Source: Clostridia bacterium (lineage in GTDB: Bacteria > Bacillota > Clostridia > UMGS1883). Taken from it: a DNA stretch of 64,000 bases. This document shows, piece after piece, positions 50,204 to 60,380 of the stretch. The notes under the pieces are model-generated. The model searched no databases and was not told the origin of the DNA. It worked only from the letters and a program-made list of their open reading frames with translations. The DNA lies in assembly GCA_017505525.1 (NCBI GenBank), contig JAFVPB010000007.1, positions 1 to 64,000 on the forward strand, in the 5' to 3' direction. A program made the translations under genes and the position numbers. Within the stretch, counting starts at the first letter, position 1. Each line of letters begins with the position of its first letter.

Positions 50204-51898
50204 ATGAAAGACATCGCCGATTTAAGACTGAAAATGTCGACTAACAGATTTTATGAAAATTGTGAATCGTATGATGAAAGCACAGGACTTATATTTGGAC
50301 CAGACGGAAAAACGCATCCTACAAGAAAAAATGCAGCGTTTGTTCAAAATGTTTTTGCTTTTAAAAGTGAAAGCCACTACGCCATTGCACGAAACATACT
50401 GTATAAGTTATGTATGCTGCAAGACAGGAATCCAGAAAGCCCTACGTATGGGCTGTGGCCTACAAGCTTTGAGGAAAATCTTGCAGATATATCTTTCCCG
50501 GATTTTAATTTTGCAGATTTTATTTCATCTTCTCTTATTGGAATTTTAGAAAAGTATAGGGAATATCTTGATGAAGAATTAATAAAAGAAACGGAAAAGT
50601 CGCTTGAGCTTGCGGCATATTGTTCGATAAAAAGGCATGTTGGTCTTGATTATACAAATGTGATTTGTATGAGCTGCTTTACAATAATCAAAGCAGGAGA
50701 AATATTAAATAATCAGGAAATTTTTAATTCAGGAAAGGCTGAACTTAAAAGATTTCTTGAATACACAAGGGTGTGCGGTGCTTTTTCGGAATATAACAGT
50801 CCTAACTATATTGTTGTCGCTGCCGGAGCTATTGAAAATATGATTAAATATTTTGAAGACGAAGAATGCAGGGACATGGCTCTTGAACTCAATGATTATT
50901 TGTGGGAAATGGGAGCAAAGCACTATAGTAGTACGTTTGATGAATATACCCCGCCATACATAAGAAATTATTCTGATTTGGATAATGGAAGAGATGCCTT
51001 ATTTATCTGGTGCGTAACTGACGGAGAATACGGAAAACTGCCTGCCAAACTAAGCGGCGGTGGATTAGATACAATAAGATGCCCCAAAAAGTTTTTCCAT
51101 TTATTCGATAAAGATTTCTGGGAAGAAATCACGTATTACAGAAAAAACAATATCAGAAAAAGTGATGAGGACTTAACAATAGTAAGAAATTTAGATAGTC
51201 CCGACCTTGTTCTTTATTCATATAAAACAAAAGAATATTTGTTCGGAGCTTTTCAAAAAACTGACCTTTGGGGGCAAAGAAGAAACCTGATGCTTATTTG
51301 GAATCCCCTTTGCAAGAAATTTTTAAAGCTTTGTGCGTTAAAGGATGGCGTAGATTTCTCATCTGCTATGGCATACACTGTTCAAAATAAAGGAGAATCG
51401 TTAACGCTCCTTGGATTTGCAACAGATAATGGCGATAAGCATTACATAGTTGATCCGTTAACAGATGGAAAATTCAAAGCAAAAAAACTTTCGTTTATGA
51501 TTAAAACGGGGGGAGAAAAAAAGCTTCTCTTTGAAAAACATGGAAGTGAATTTATTCTTAGGGATGGAAAGTTCTTTGTAAGCATAAGAATAGATGATTG
51601 GTGTTTTGACGGAAAAAAAGGAGAAATCAGATTAACGGATGATGGAATTGAGTTAATCTGTTTCGAATCAGATACTCCGCGTGAAGTTAATTTGTATGAG
51701 CTTGGTATGTCATATGGTGTTATAAGTCTTTGCGTGAATGACCAGGCAAAAGCAACGGAAATAAAAACAGATGGAGAAAGAATAATGGTGAAAAATGAAA
51801 CAGGCTCCATCGAGGGCTATAATACCCCTCAAAAATATAACGATTGCATAATAAATACTTCGGTAAACAAACCGAAAGAAAAACAGGAGGAAGGATAA
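50204..51898 (+). CDS. uncharacterised intracellular protein, helical-toroid-like
   Basis: A 564-residue protein without a signal peptide. Its first 300 residues are mostly amphipathic helices with aromatic motifs (CGAFSEYNSPNYIVVAAGA, TPPYIRNYSDLDNGRDALFI), which suggests an (alpha/alpha) toroid as in many glycan lyases and hydrolases. The remainder is beta-rich. No catalytic family is recognised. A TTG at 50171 with GGAG is possible, but GGGAGGG before the ATG at 50204 is better. It overlaps the next start (TAATG), so it is co-translated with the secreted SLH protein. Confidence 0.6.
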   Translation: MKDIADLRLKMSTNRFYENCESYDESTGLIFGPDGKTHPTRKNAAFVQNVFAFKSESHYAIARNILYKLCMLQDRNPESPTYGLWPTSFEENLADISFPDFNFADFISSSLIGILEKYREYLDEELIKETEKSLELAAYCSIKRHVGLDYTNVICMSCFTIIKAGEILNNQEIFNSGKAELKRFLEYTRVCGAFSEYNSPNYIVVAAGAIENMIKYFEDEECRDMALELNDYLWEMGAKHYSSTFDEYTPPYIRNYSDLDNGRDALFIWCVTDGEYGKLPAKLSGGGLDTIRCPKKFFHLFDKDFWEEITYYRKNNIRKSDEDLTIVRNLDSPDLVLYSYKTKEYLFGAFQKTDLWGQRRNLMLIWNPLCKKFLKLCALKDGVDFSSAMAYTVQNKGESLTLLGFATDNGDKHYIVDPLTDGKFKAKKLSFMIKTGGEKKLLFEKHGSEFILRDGKFFVSIRIDDWCFDGKKGEIRLTDDGIELICFESDTPREVNLYELGMSYGVISLCVNDQAKATEIKTDGERIMVKNETGSIEGYNTPQKYNDCIINTSVNKPKEKQEEG

Positions 51899-54492
51899 TG
51901 AAAATGAAGAGAATCTTATTGATGCTGGTAGCAGTAACTATACTTGTAACATCAGCAACAAACGGCATTGGCTTTTCTGCGCAGGCGGAAGATGGCTATG
52001 TTGCAACCGCAGGGGAGCAGAGAGCGCAAAAACTGTTGAAAATTGGCGCAATATATAATGATGCAGATGCAATGGTGCTCACAAGGAGCATAAAAAGAGG
52101 CGAATTTGCAAAAATTCTTATTAAGTTCATAGGGCATAATAAGATGGTACCCAATCAGGTAACACAGAAGCCTTTTATGGATGTGGACCTCGATCATCCC
52201 TACATAAGAGAAATAAAGCAGATGAAGGATTTGGGAATTGTTACCGATGCCAAGCTTTTAAAGTTCAGGCCGGATGATTACATAACTGTTTTCGAAGCTG
52301 CAAATATGCTTGATGCGGCTTTAGGCTACAGAAAATTAGCAAATAAAACATACTCGGCAAAACTCAATATAGTTGATGGCGTTAAGAAATCTGATGTTGC
52401 AGTTGCAACTCTTGATGATATTTATGTAATGCTTGAAAACTGTCTTGGAATAACAATTTTTGAGCCTGAGCTTTGGGAAGTTGCTAATGGCACAACAAAG
52501 GAAACAGTAATAGAAAGATATTATAAGCTTGAAAAGCGCAGAGGTATTGTAACGGCAAATTCTATCAGTGGTATTTCAGAAGCTGACAAGCATTCGGCAA
52601 AAGGATATTTGGAAATTGATGGTGTTCATTTCAAATCACAGGATCCCGAATATGAAAAATATCTTGGATATACAGTTGATTTCTATATTGATAAATCCAA
52701 TAATGAAATTTACTATATTATTCCCCATACAACTAATCAAACTTTAACTATTGATTCAGATGATATTTTGCCGGGAAATCAAAATACTATTTACTATAAG
52801 AACGATAAAGAAAACACAAAGAAGGTAACTGTAAGAAATTATGATGTTATCTATAATAAAAAAGCTTATAGCGGATACGGAAATCTTAACACAGTATTTT
52901 CGAATATAGACGGAGAGATTACTCTTCTCGACAGAAACGGAGATAAGGTGTATGATGTTATCTTTGTTGATTCTTATACTTATCATTATATCACGGCAGT
53001 TGATATGCAGTTTAAATACATCTATGATGAAGAAACAAACACACGTATCGACCTTTCTGATGAAGAGAATACCTTAATTTATAAGGCCGACGGCACTCGC
53101 ATAAAAATGGCGGGAATTCCAACAGATGTTTTAGCTTCGGTGGCTGAAAGCAAAAATACCAAAGGCGATAAAATAACAACTGTATACCTCAGCGATGCAG
53201 CAATTGAGGGTAAGATAGATGAAATATCAGAGGAAGAAATAGTTATAAACGGCACAGCATATAAGTGTGTTGATAGCATTTATAACAAAGCTTCACTTGG
53301 TCTTTACGGCAATTTCTACATTGGAAAAACTGGTAAAATTGTAAAATTTATTCCTCTTGCAGAATCCGTATGGAATTTGGGCATAGTTCATTCTAAGGAT
53401 GGCGGAGACGGAACCTTCTCAAATCCGAAGGTAAGAATTTTCACTTCTGATGGTGAATTTAAGGTTTACAATATATTACAAAATGCCCGTGCTGATAAAA
53501 CAATGGAGTATACAAACGGAATCAAAGGCGATGCAGAAATTTGTGATGCTCTTGTAGTTGGCAGTGTTGTAAGATATCAGCTTAATGATAACGAAGAAAT
53601 TAAAAGAGTACAGATTACCGATACGGGAAGTGGCTCAGGACAAAGCAAGCTTTATGCAAACGATACAGGCTTAAGACTTCTTAAGAGCGGCAATTCCTTC
53701 CATTACTATAATAATATGTATGCAACTTCTTTTGGTACAAACACCAATACTAAGTTCTTTATTATACCCACTGAGGAAAACTGGCTGAATGAAGAGGAAT
53801 TTTCAGCAAAGACTGTGACATTCCAGAACGACAGAGATATTAAATATTATTATGAAGCATATACCTTTGGAAAAAAAGATTTACCAATTGCGGATGTTAT
53901 GGTTATAAAGGGCGGCTCGGCAGCAACCGTTAAAACAAACGACTATATGTTTGTTTTAAATAAGATTCGCGGAGTTATAGAAAATGGAGAAGAAATGTTC
54001 AGCCTTTCGGGAATAAGTAAAGGTAAGAGTGTAAGCTTTTTATCAGCGGATAATCCGAAGACCAAATACAATGTAGAAGAGGGAGATATCCTTATTGTAC
54101 ATACAAAGGCTGACGGCACCGTGGCTGACATAATTAAGGTGTTTACGCCAAATAAGCTTAATGACTCAGATGCTTATATAAGGCCTGGCGTGAATGATTT
54201 TAATCTGGGAATGACTGCAACAAGAGCAACTGGTGCGTATGTTTATGTTTACGCAACCGTTACAGGAGTAACGGGAGAAGGTATTTCCTTTGAATATATA
54301 GAACCAGGCACAGGTAACACAGTAGAAAGATTTGGATTCTTAAGCGGTACTACATTTGCACGTTACAATATTAATGAGACTGATATTGAAGCAGTAGCGG
54401 GAAGTGTTTACGATATTGTTATCGGAGATAAAGTTCTTATTTTGACAAACTACGCTAAACCCAATCAGATTGTAGTATTTAAAAACAGATAA
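51898..54492 (+). CDS. secreted SLH-type protein, 865 residues
   Basis: Signal peptide (about 1-30, ending FSAQA), then a degenerate SLH-like region (about 32-160: RAQKLLKIGAIYNDADAMVL, SIKRGEFAKILIKF, YIREIKQMKDLGIV) and a long beta-rich, Asn/Asp/Lys-rich C-terminal part with no recognised fold. SLH domains bind pyruvylated cell-wall polymer, so it is probably cell-wall attached. The longer frame starts at 51844, but AGGAGGAAGG precedes the ATG at 51898, which overlaps the previous stop. It may be a structural surface or binding protein. Confidence 0.75.
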   Translation: MKMKRILLMLVAVTILVTSATNGIGFSAQAEDGYVATAGEQRAQKLLKIGAIYNDADAMVLTRSIKRGEFAKILIKFIGHNKMVPNQVTQKPFMDVDLDHPYIREIKQMKDLGIVTDAKLLKFRPDDYITVFEAANMLDAALGYRKLANKTYSAKLNIVDGVKKSDVAVATLDDIYVMLENCLGITIFEPELWEVANGTTKETVIERYYKLEKRRGIVTANSISGISEADKHSAKGYLEIDGVHFKSQDPEYEKYLGYTVDFYIDKSNNEIYYIIPHTTNQTLTIDSDDILPGNQNTIYYKNDKENTKKVTVRNYDVIYNKKAYSGYGNLNTVFSNIDGEITLLDRNGDKVYDVIFVDSYTYHYITAVDMQFKYIYDEETNTRIDLSDEENTLIYKADGTRIKMAGIPTDVLASVAESKNTKGDKITTVYLSDAAIEGKIDEISEEEIVINGTAYKCVDSIYNKASLGLYGNFYIGKTGKIVKFIPLAESVWNLGIVHSKDGGDGTFSNPKVRIFTSDGEFKVYNILQNARADKTMEYTNGIKGDAEICDALVVGSVVRYQLNDNEEIKRVQITDTGSGSGQSKLYANDTGLRLLKSGNSFHYYNNMYATSFGTNTNTKFFIIPTEENWLNEEEFSAKTVTFQNDRDIKYYYEAYTFGKKDLPIADVMVIKGGSAATVKTNDYMFVLNKIRGVIENGEEMFSLSGISKGKSVSFLSADNPKTKYNVEEGDILIVHTKADGTVADIIKVFTPNKLNDSDAYIRPGVNDFNLGMTATRATGAYVYVYATVTGVTGEGISFEYIEPGTGNTVERFGFLSGTTFARYNINETDIEAVAGSVYDIVIGDKVLILTNYAKPNQIVVFKNR

Positions 54493-54503
54493 GGAGGAGA
54501 ACT

Positions 54504-56144
54504 ATGAAAAAGATATTTATTTGTTTGCTTGCCTTTGTTTTTTCAGTAAACACATTGGTTTTAGCAACTGATATAAGTGTGGATTTCAGCCTGAGAACAG
54601 TTAATGTAACAGTTACAGATAATCTGGGCGTGGAAAATCCAACACTGCAGCTTTTTACTGCGAATAAAACAGAGCTGTTATACGCGGATGAGGGCACAAA
54701 AAATGAAGACGGAAGCTACAGTTTTGATTCTTTCAAAATGAGAGATGATGCTGTAAGCGGAGATTATGTTGTAAGAATCGGTGAAAACGGAAAGCTTACC
54801 GAAAAAACAGTTTATTATCCATCCAAAGGCGAAATGGTGGCAATGATTAATTTCATTAAATCAGAAGATTTCAGTGCTGCAGGCCTTGTAAGCACGTATC
54901 ACAGAATTCTGGGAATTGAAAGTAATCTTTTAGAAAATGCTGATAAGTTGTGGATTGGAAAAATAGAAACAGAAATCAAAAAGCTTTCATTAGATAATAC
55001 TACCGATGAAGCAATAATTAATGGAAGAACAGACGTAAAAGATACTTTAGTTTTATGGACAGACATAATCAAGCTTTATACTGCAAAGGATAAGGACTCG
55101 CTTGATGAGGCAATAGCAAAAGTTGGCGGTCTTGATTTAAAATACTACAAATATATTACCGATTACGAGCACATAGGTAAGGCAATGAGCAGCGTTGAGA
55201 TTGATATGGAAACACTTACAAAAAGTGATGTTTCTGATTTATTCGACGGAGCAATCCTTACAGGAGCTATAATTCAGAACGACTGGGAAACTGCAAGAGA
55301 TGTTTTAAAATACTATGTTGAGAAGGAGCTTCTCTCGGTTAAGAGCACATATCTTAAGGCAGGAGCAACAGTTTATAAAGACCTTCAATCTAAGAATATT
55401 ATAGACTACACTAAGCTTAGTGATGAACTTGAAGATAGCTACAAGGATAAAAATCAGGGAGGAAGCGACGGCGGTTCAGGCGGCTCAGGCGGCTCTTCGG
55501 GAGGAACTGTAGTTCCCTCTGATAAAACTATCATATCTGGCGTAACCAATTCGCAGGCTGAAGAGGTTGTAAATAATCAAAACAATGCAGTTTCAATGTT
55601 TAACGATATTTCATCTCATCCATGGGCACAGGAAGCTATTATTGAGCTTGCAAGAATGGGCGCAATTAACGGAAAGAGCGAAAAAACATTTGCCCCTAAC
55701 GACAATATAACGAGAGCAGAATTCGTTAAAATAATCGTTAATACATTTAAGCTTAATGATAATTCGGCAACTGTAAGCTTTGCAGATGTAAATGCAAACC
55801 ACTGGTATTACAACGCGGTGGCATCAGCAAGCAAGCTTGGATTAGTAAACGGCATGAATGAAAATAACTTTGGAGCACTTGAAAATATTTCAAGAGAAGA
55901 TATGGCAGTTATTGCATCACGCCTTATCGAACTCTTAAATATAAAGAAAGCAGAAAACAAAGTGGAATTCAGTGATAAAAACGACATAGCAGATTATGCT
56001 GCCGAGGCAATTGATACTCTTTCAGGTCTTGGTATTATAAACGGTATGGGAGATGGAACATTTTCTCCGAAGACCAACGTTACAAGAGCGCAGGGCGCAA
56101 AGGTTATATACGAATTACACAAAATTTCGAGGAGGGCTGAATAA
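54504..56144 (+). CDS. secreted protein with three C-terminal SLH domains
   Basis: A 546-residue exported protein: signal peptide (about 1-21), an N-terminal beta-domain (22-120), a helical middle (120-315), a Gly/Ser-rich linker (about 318-335) and three SLH modules (about 368-546: HPWAQEAIIELARMGAINGK, VNANHWYYNAVASASKLGLV, NDIADYAAEAIDTLSGLGII). The SLH region anchors it to the wall while the helical part projects outward. AAGGAGG precedes the ATG; the stop overlaps the next start (TAATG). Role unknown. Confidence 0.85.
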   Translation: MKKIFICLLAFVFSVNTLVLATDISVDFSLRTVNVTVTDNLGVENPTLQLFTANKTELLYADEGTKNEDGSYSFDSFKMRDDAVSGDYVVRIGENGKLTEKTVYYPSKGEMVAMINFIKSEDFSAAGLVSTYHRILGIESNLLENADKLWIGKIETEIKKLSLDNTTDEAIINGRTDVKDTLVLWTDIIKLYTAKDKDSLDEAIAKVGGLDLKYYKYITDYEHIGKAMSSVEIDMETLTKSDVSDLFDGAILTGAIIQNDWETARDVLKYYVEKELLSVKSTYLKAGATVYKDLQSKNIIDYTKLSDELEDSYKDKNQGGSDGGSGGSGGSSGGTVVPSDKTIISGVTNSQAEEVVNNQNNAVSMFNDISSHPWAQEAIIELARMGAINGKSEKTFAPNDNITRAEFVKIIVNTFKLNDNSATVSFADVNANHWYYNAVASASKLGLVNGMNENNFGALENISREDMAVIASRLIELLNIKKAENKVEFSDKNDIADYAAEAIDTLSGLGIINGMGDGTFSPKTNVTRAQGAKVIYELHKISRRAE

Positions 56145-59100
56145 TGAAAAAAATAAGCTTATTTGTTGCTATTGTAATGTTATTTAGCCTTATTCCCACA
56201 ATGGGAATTAATGCTGCTGACGGAATAGTGGCAAACTCAACCTTTAACGAAGGCTCAAACGGCTGGAGAGGCTCAGGCGGAACCTTTGTTCTTGAAAATG
56301 ACGATGCTTTGGGAATTCAGGGCGGTAAGTCATACAGAACAAAGTATTCAACCACAAATACTGAATTTCGTTGCCTTAACGTAAATCTCACTCCCGGAAG
56401 ATTATACGAGCTTCAGTTTTATGCAAAGTCGGATACAGTAGGCGCTGAAATCCAGGGAATCAGAACATACAGAAGCGATGGTGTGTATTACTTTGATAAT
56501 ATTGCACTTACTAAAAGCTGGAAAAAATACAGTGTTGAATTTGTTGCTCCCACAAGAACAAATCACGGTGCAGAAGCAACTGTTGATGGAGATATGTATT
56601 TCCGTCTTATGACGCCCGGTTCATCAGTATGGCTTGACGAGGTTTACTTTATAGACCCCACTGTAGTTGAAGAAGAAAAGATAGAGTACAGTGAACCCTA
56701 TGAAGAATATAAATATTCAGCCTCTGCAAATGCAATTAATATGGATGGCTTTGCAGATACTAAGGGGCATTGGGCAGAATTAACAATAACACTTATGAAA
56801 AACGAAAATGTTGTTTCAGGTGTTGGCAACGGAATGTTCCTTCCCAATAAAAAAGTAACGCGCGCAGAATTCTTAAAGATGCTTACTGCAAAGCTTAATG
56901 TTGAAGAGCGTGAATATAAGGGTGCTTATGCAGATGTTAAAGCAGAAAAATGGTACAGCGGCATTGTGCAAAATGCAATTGAAATGGGAATTATTTCACC
57001 TGTGCTTATTGAAAACGGAAACTTCAAGCCCGATAGTGAAGTAAGCCGTGAGGATGCTGCCGTATTTGTAAGCAGCTATGTAGATTATATTGGTCTTGGC
57101 GATAAAGAAAGTGCCAATATGTTCACAGATGACAGTGCAATAGATGCGCAAAAGAAGGAAAGCGTATACAATGCTGTGAAAAAAGGTGTGATAAACGGCT
57201 ACACAGACGGAAGCTTTTCTCCCAAAAAGATATTAACAAGAGCAGAAGCCGTGCAGATTATCCGTAATATATTGGAATATGACGGGCCGATGGCAGTTTA
57301 TGTTAATCAAAAAACGGGTAAGAAAGGTAACCCCGGTACGATTGAAGCACCGTTTAAAAATCTTGAAGAGGCAACAGAATATATAGACGCACATAACGAC
57401 AAAATGGACCATCATCTTTATGTTCTTATGCAAGGCGAAATTTTTGTTGATGAAACAATTGCACTTACCCCAAAAGACACAGGAAATGGTGCATATAGCG
57501 TAATATATTCATCCTACGGAAATGAGCAGGCGTTAATTTCAGGCGGTAAGCATTTCAAAGGCGGCTGGGAAGACGATAATACCGCACTTGGAATTAAAAA
57601 GCTCTTTGTTGGAGAAGGCGTTAAAACACGCCAGATGTTTGTAAATGGTATGCGTATGACACGTGCGAAAACCGATACAGGCTTTAAAAATCCATCCTAT
57701 ATCACAGATGATAAGGCAGGATACTATACAGAGGATATGTATTTTGCAAATCACAGAGACATAGACGATTTAGAATTTGTATGGCTTGTTACATGGACAG
57801 AGCCGAGAGTAACAGCTACCAAGGTTGAACCTATGGGCGAGGGCCTTAAAATAACGATGGAGCAGCCCGGTTTCAAATATGCAGTAAACAAAGGTCATTT
57901 AGCAGTCGATCTGCCCGACCATTTTGAAAATCAGTATGAATTTATTGATGAGCCCGGAGAATGGTATCTGGATAAAGAAGGCTGGCTTTACTATATTCCT
58001 TACGATTTTATAGATTTACAAACAGCAGATATTGTACTTCCCGTAACAGAGAAGCTTATAACTGTTTATGGAACTAAAGAAAACAAAGCTAAGAATATTT
58101 CGTTTATAAACGTTGGTTTTGGATATAACACATGGCTTCGTCCAAGCGGAGAGAACGGTTTTTCAGATGCTCAGGGCGGAAGATTCCGTGAGGGTGCAGA
58201 CCATATCCCCGATTCATCAGTTTGGGTACAGTATACAGATAATGTTACGTTTAAAGATTGTACCTTCTCAAAGCTTGGAAGTACAGCACTTAACGTAACT
58301 GATAATGTTACCGATGTTAATATTATAGGTAACCATATTTATGATATTTCAGGATGCGGAATGTATATAGGTAACCATAATGCCGATGGTAAAACTGTTT
58401 TCGGTGCAGCAAATGAAGATTATCCTTCTGAAAGAATAGCAATACAAAATAACTACATACACGATTACGGTGTTGAATATGGCTCGTCAGACGGTATTGA
58501 GACTATGGCTGCAAGCTATGTAAACATATCGAATAATGAAGTGTACAACGGAAGATATTCGGGTATCGTTGTAGGCTATGGTAAAAACAGAGCAGCAGGC
58601 TATAAATATGCAATTGATGTAGAGAAAAACTACGTTCACGATGTGCTGAACGGTCATGTTTACGATGGCGGCGCAATATACGTTACTGAAATGACGGATG
58701 GTACATTCGACCGTTACAACACAATTCAGTATAACTATCTTGAAAATCAGCGCAATTATTCAGCTGTGCTGTATCTTGATAACAGCTCAAGCTTCTGGAA
58801 TGTTAACCATAACGTTGTAGATACAAGGAGAATGCCCCTGTGGCACAGAAATCGCCAGACGGCACTTAAGCCTCCTATCTGGTTCTCATCAGGCGGTTGG
58901 GACAACAACCCAGTCGATTATAACTACATATCAATCGAATCGCAGAGCGAAAACCATCATGGCGGCGACTACACAAATCCCGAGGGCGAAGCAGCAACCT
59001 TTGGCGAGCATATCTACTATATTGATTTAGAAAAAGAACAGTGGCCTGACGAGGCAAAGGGTATCATACAAAATGCAGGACTTACACAGGAATACCTTGC

Positions 59101-60316
59101 AAAATTCAAGGAAGATAATGTTCAGTATCTTGAAATCGATACCTACACAAAGCACTACCTTAAAGCAGGCGAATCGCTTAATGCTTACGAGGCTGCAGGT
59201 ATCAGAGGCTACGGAAGAAAGAGCGAGGAAAGATCGCTTGAGAACGAAAAGATATACTTTACAACAGACCGTCCTGATTTAATAAAAGTAGAACCCGATG
59301 GAACAGTTACAAGCCTTGCAACAGGACTTGCAAACGTAAGAGTTATACATATAAAGGACGATATTGTAAGAATAAAAACATTCCAGGTTTCATCTGCCGA
59401 TGAATACGACCACGCAGAGCTTGATATGAATGAAATGAACATCTATGTTGGAAATACATATAACATAGGTACAAAGGCATTTACAAAGCTTGGCGATGAA
59501 ATTGAAGATATAAGCATTACTTATAAAACGGACGATGAAAGTGTTGCAACAGTTGATGAAAACGGTAATGTAACTGCAAAGGGCGAGGGAACTACGAAGC
59601 TTCACGTTTATACAGACTGCCTTGATGTTAAGGAAGAGCTTGTAATCCCCGTAAACGTTAAGAACAGACCTAAGAGCGATACATTTGATTTAAGCGAATA
59701 TTTCGTTGTTGATTTCGAGGGTGCAAAGGCAGAAAACTGGGATAAATGGTTCACTCCTGTTGTGGGAGACCAGGCAGTTGCCTACGAGGACGGAGTTAAG
59801 CTTATTCCCCCAAGAAGAGTTGCTTCATATACGAAATACAACTGCGACGAGCTTCTCAGAATGAAGGTCACAATGAATCATACAACAAAGTGGCAGAGCC
59901 TTAACCTCAGAGCAACAGACCATACAAAACAGTATGATGAGGTTGGCATAAGTAACTATATGATAAGCTTTGCTCAGGACAAAGGACCTGCAATTGAACG
60001 TTTTGCTTACGACCTTGCCTACAGCAAGATGGACCGTACAGGATCAAACAGGAATGGACAGAAGTATGTTGACTTCGATTTCCAGAATGGTAAGGAATAC
60101 GAAATGATTCTCGGTTGTGTTACTTATGACGATTACACAGATGTTATCGTAGTAGTAGATGGTCAGCTTGTGGGCAGATGGAAAGACACAGGCGAGCAGT
60201 ATAACACTACAACAGGTGAAGTAGCGCGCGAAAACCTGAATATTAAACAAAAGGGTTGCTTCCAGGTACATTCACGTGCCCGTGACGCAAGCGTTGTTCT
60301 TAAACCTGCAGACTGA
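56144..60316 (+). CDS. SLH-anchored beta-helix protein, glycan-active enzyme-like
   Basis: A 1390-residue exported protein: signal peptide (1-24), a CBM-like jelly-roll (about 27-180), three SLH modules (about 200-375), a right-handed parallel beta-helix (about 382-960), two bacterial Ig-like (BIG2) modules (about 1030-1170) and a C-terminal lectin-like domain (about 1185-1390). The entry to the helix, with IYVN-type start, GTIEAPFKNLEEA and RQMFVNGMRMTRAK, resembles GH120/GH141-type beta-helix glycosidases. HDYGVEYGSSDGIE and GAIYVTEMTDG carry candidate acidic residues. It is probably a wall-attached enzyme for a plant or host polysaccharide. Confidence 0.82.
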   Translation: MKKISLFVAIVMLFSLIPTMGINAADGIVANSTFNEGSNGWRGSGGTFVLENDDALGIQGGKSYRTKYSTTNTEFRCLNVNLTPGRLYELQFYAKSDTVGAEIQGIRTYRSDGVYYFDNIALTKSWKKYSVEFVAPTRTNHGAEATVDGDMYFRLMTPGSSVWLDEVYFIDPTVVEEEKIEYSEPYEEYKYSASANAINMDGFADTKGHWAELTITLMKNENVVSGVGNGMFLPNKKVTRAEFLKMLTAKLNVEEREYKGAYADVKAEKWYSGIVQNAIEMGIISPVLIENGNFKPDSEVSREDAAVFVSSYVDYIGLGDKESANMFTDDSAIDAQKKESVYNAVKKGVINGYTDGSFSPKKILTRAEAVQIIRNILEYDGPMAVYVNQKTGKKGNPGTIEAPFKNLEEATEYIDAHNDKMDHHLYVLMQGEIFVDETIALTPKDTGNGAYSVIYSSYGNEQALISGGKHFKGGWEDDNTALGIKKLFVGEGVKTRQMFVNGMRMTRAKTDTGFKNPSYITDDKAGYYTEDMYFANHRDIDDLEFVWLVTWTEPRVTATKVEPMGEGLKITMEQPGFKYAVNKGHLAVDLPDHFENQYEFIDEPGEWYLDKEGWLYYIPYDFIDLQTADIVLPVTEKLITVYGTKENKAKNISFINVGFGYNTWLRPSGENGFSDAQGGRFREGADHIPDSSVWVQYTDNVTFKDCTFSKLGSTALNVTDNVTDVNIIGNHIYDISGCGMYIGNHNADGKTVFGAANEDYPSERIAIQNNYIHDYGVEYGSSDGIETMAASYVNISNNEVYNGRYSGIVVGYGKNRAAGYKYAIDVEKNYVHDVLNGHVYDGGAIYVTEMTDGTFDRYNTIQYNYLENQRNYSAVLYLDNSSSFWNVNHNVVDTRRMPLWHRNRQTALKPPIWFSSGGWDNNPVDYNYISIESQSENHHGGDYTNPEGEAATFGEHIYYIDLEKEQWPDEAKGIIQNAGLTQEYLAKFKEDNVQYLEIDTYTKHYLKAGESLNAYEAAGIRGYGRKSEERSLENEKIYFTTDRPDLIKVEPDGTVTSLATGLANVRVIHIKDDIVRIKTFQVSSADEYDHAELDMNEMNIYVGNTYNIGTKAFTKLGDEIEDISITYKTDDESVATVDENGNVTAKGEGTTKLHVYTDCLDVKEELVIPVNVKNRPKSDTFDLSEYFVVDFEGAKAENWDKWFTPVVGDQAVAYEDGVKLIPPRRVASYTKYNCDELLRMKVTMNHTTKWQSLNLRATDHTKQYDEVGISNYMISFAQDKGPAIERFAYDLAYSKMDRTGSNRNGQKYVDFDFQNGKEYEMILGCVTYDDYTDVIVVVDGQLVGRWKDTGEQYNTTTGEVARENLNIKQKGCFQVHSRARDASVVLKPAD

Positions 60317-60380
60317 TTAAGAATTTCAGCATCGGCGGATTCTTCCGCCGATGCAAAGAAAAATATAAAAGGGTGATGTG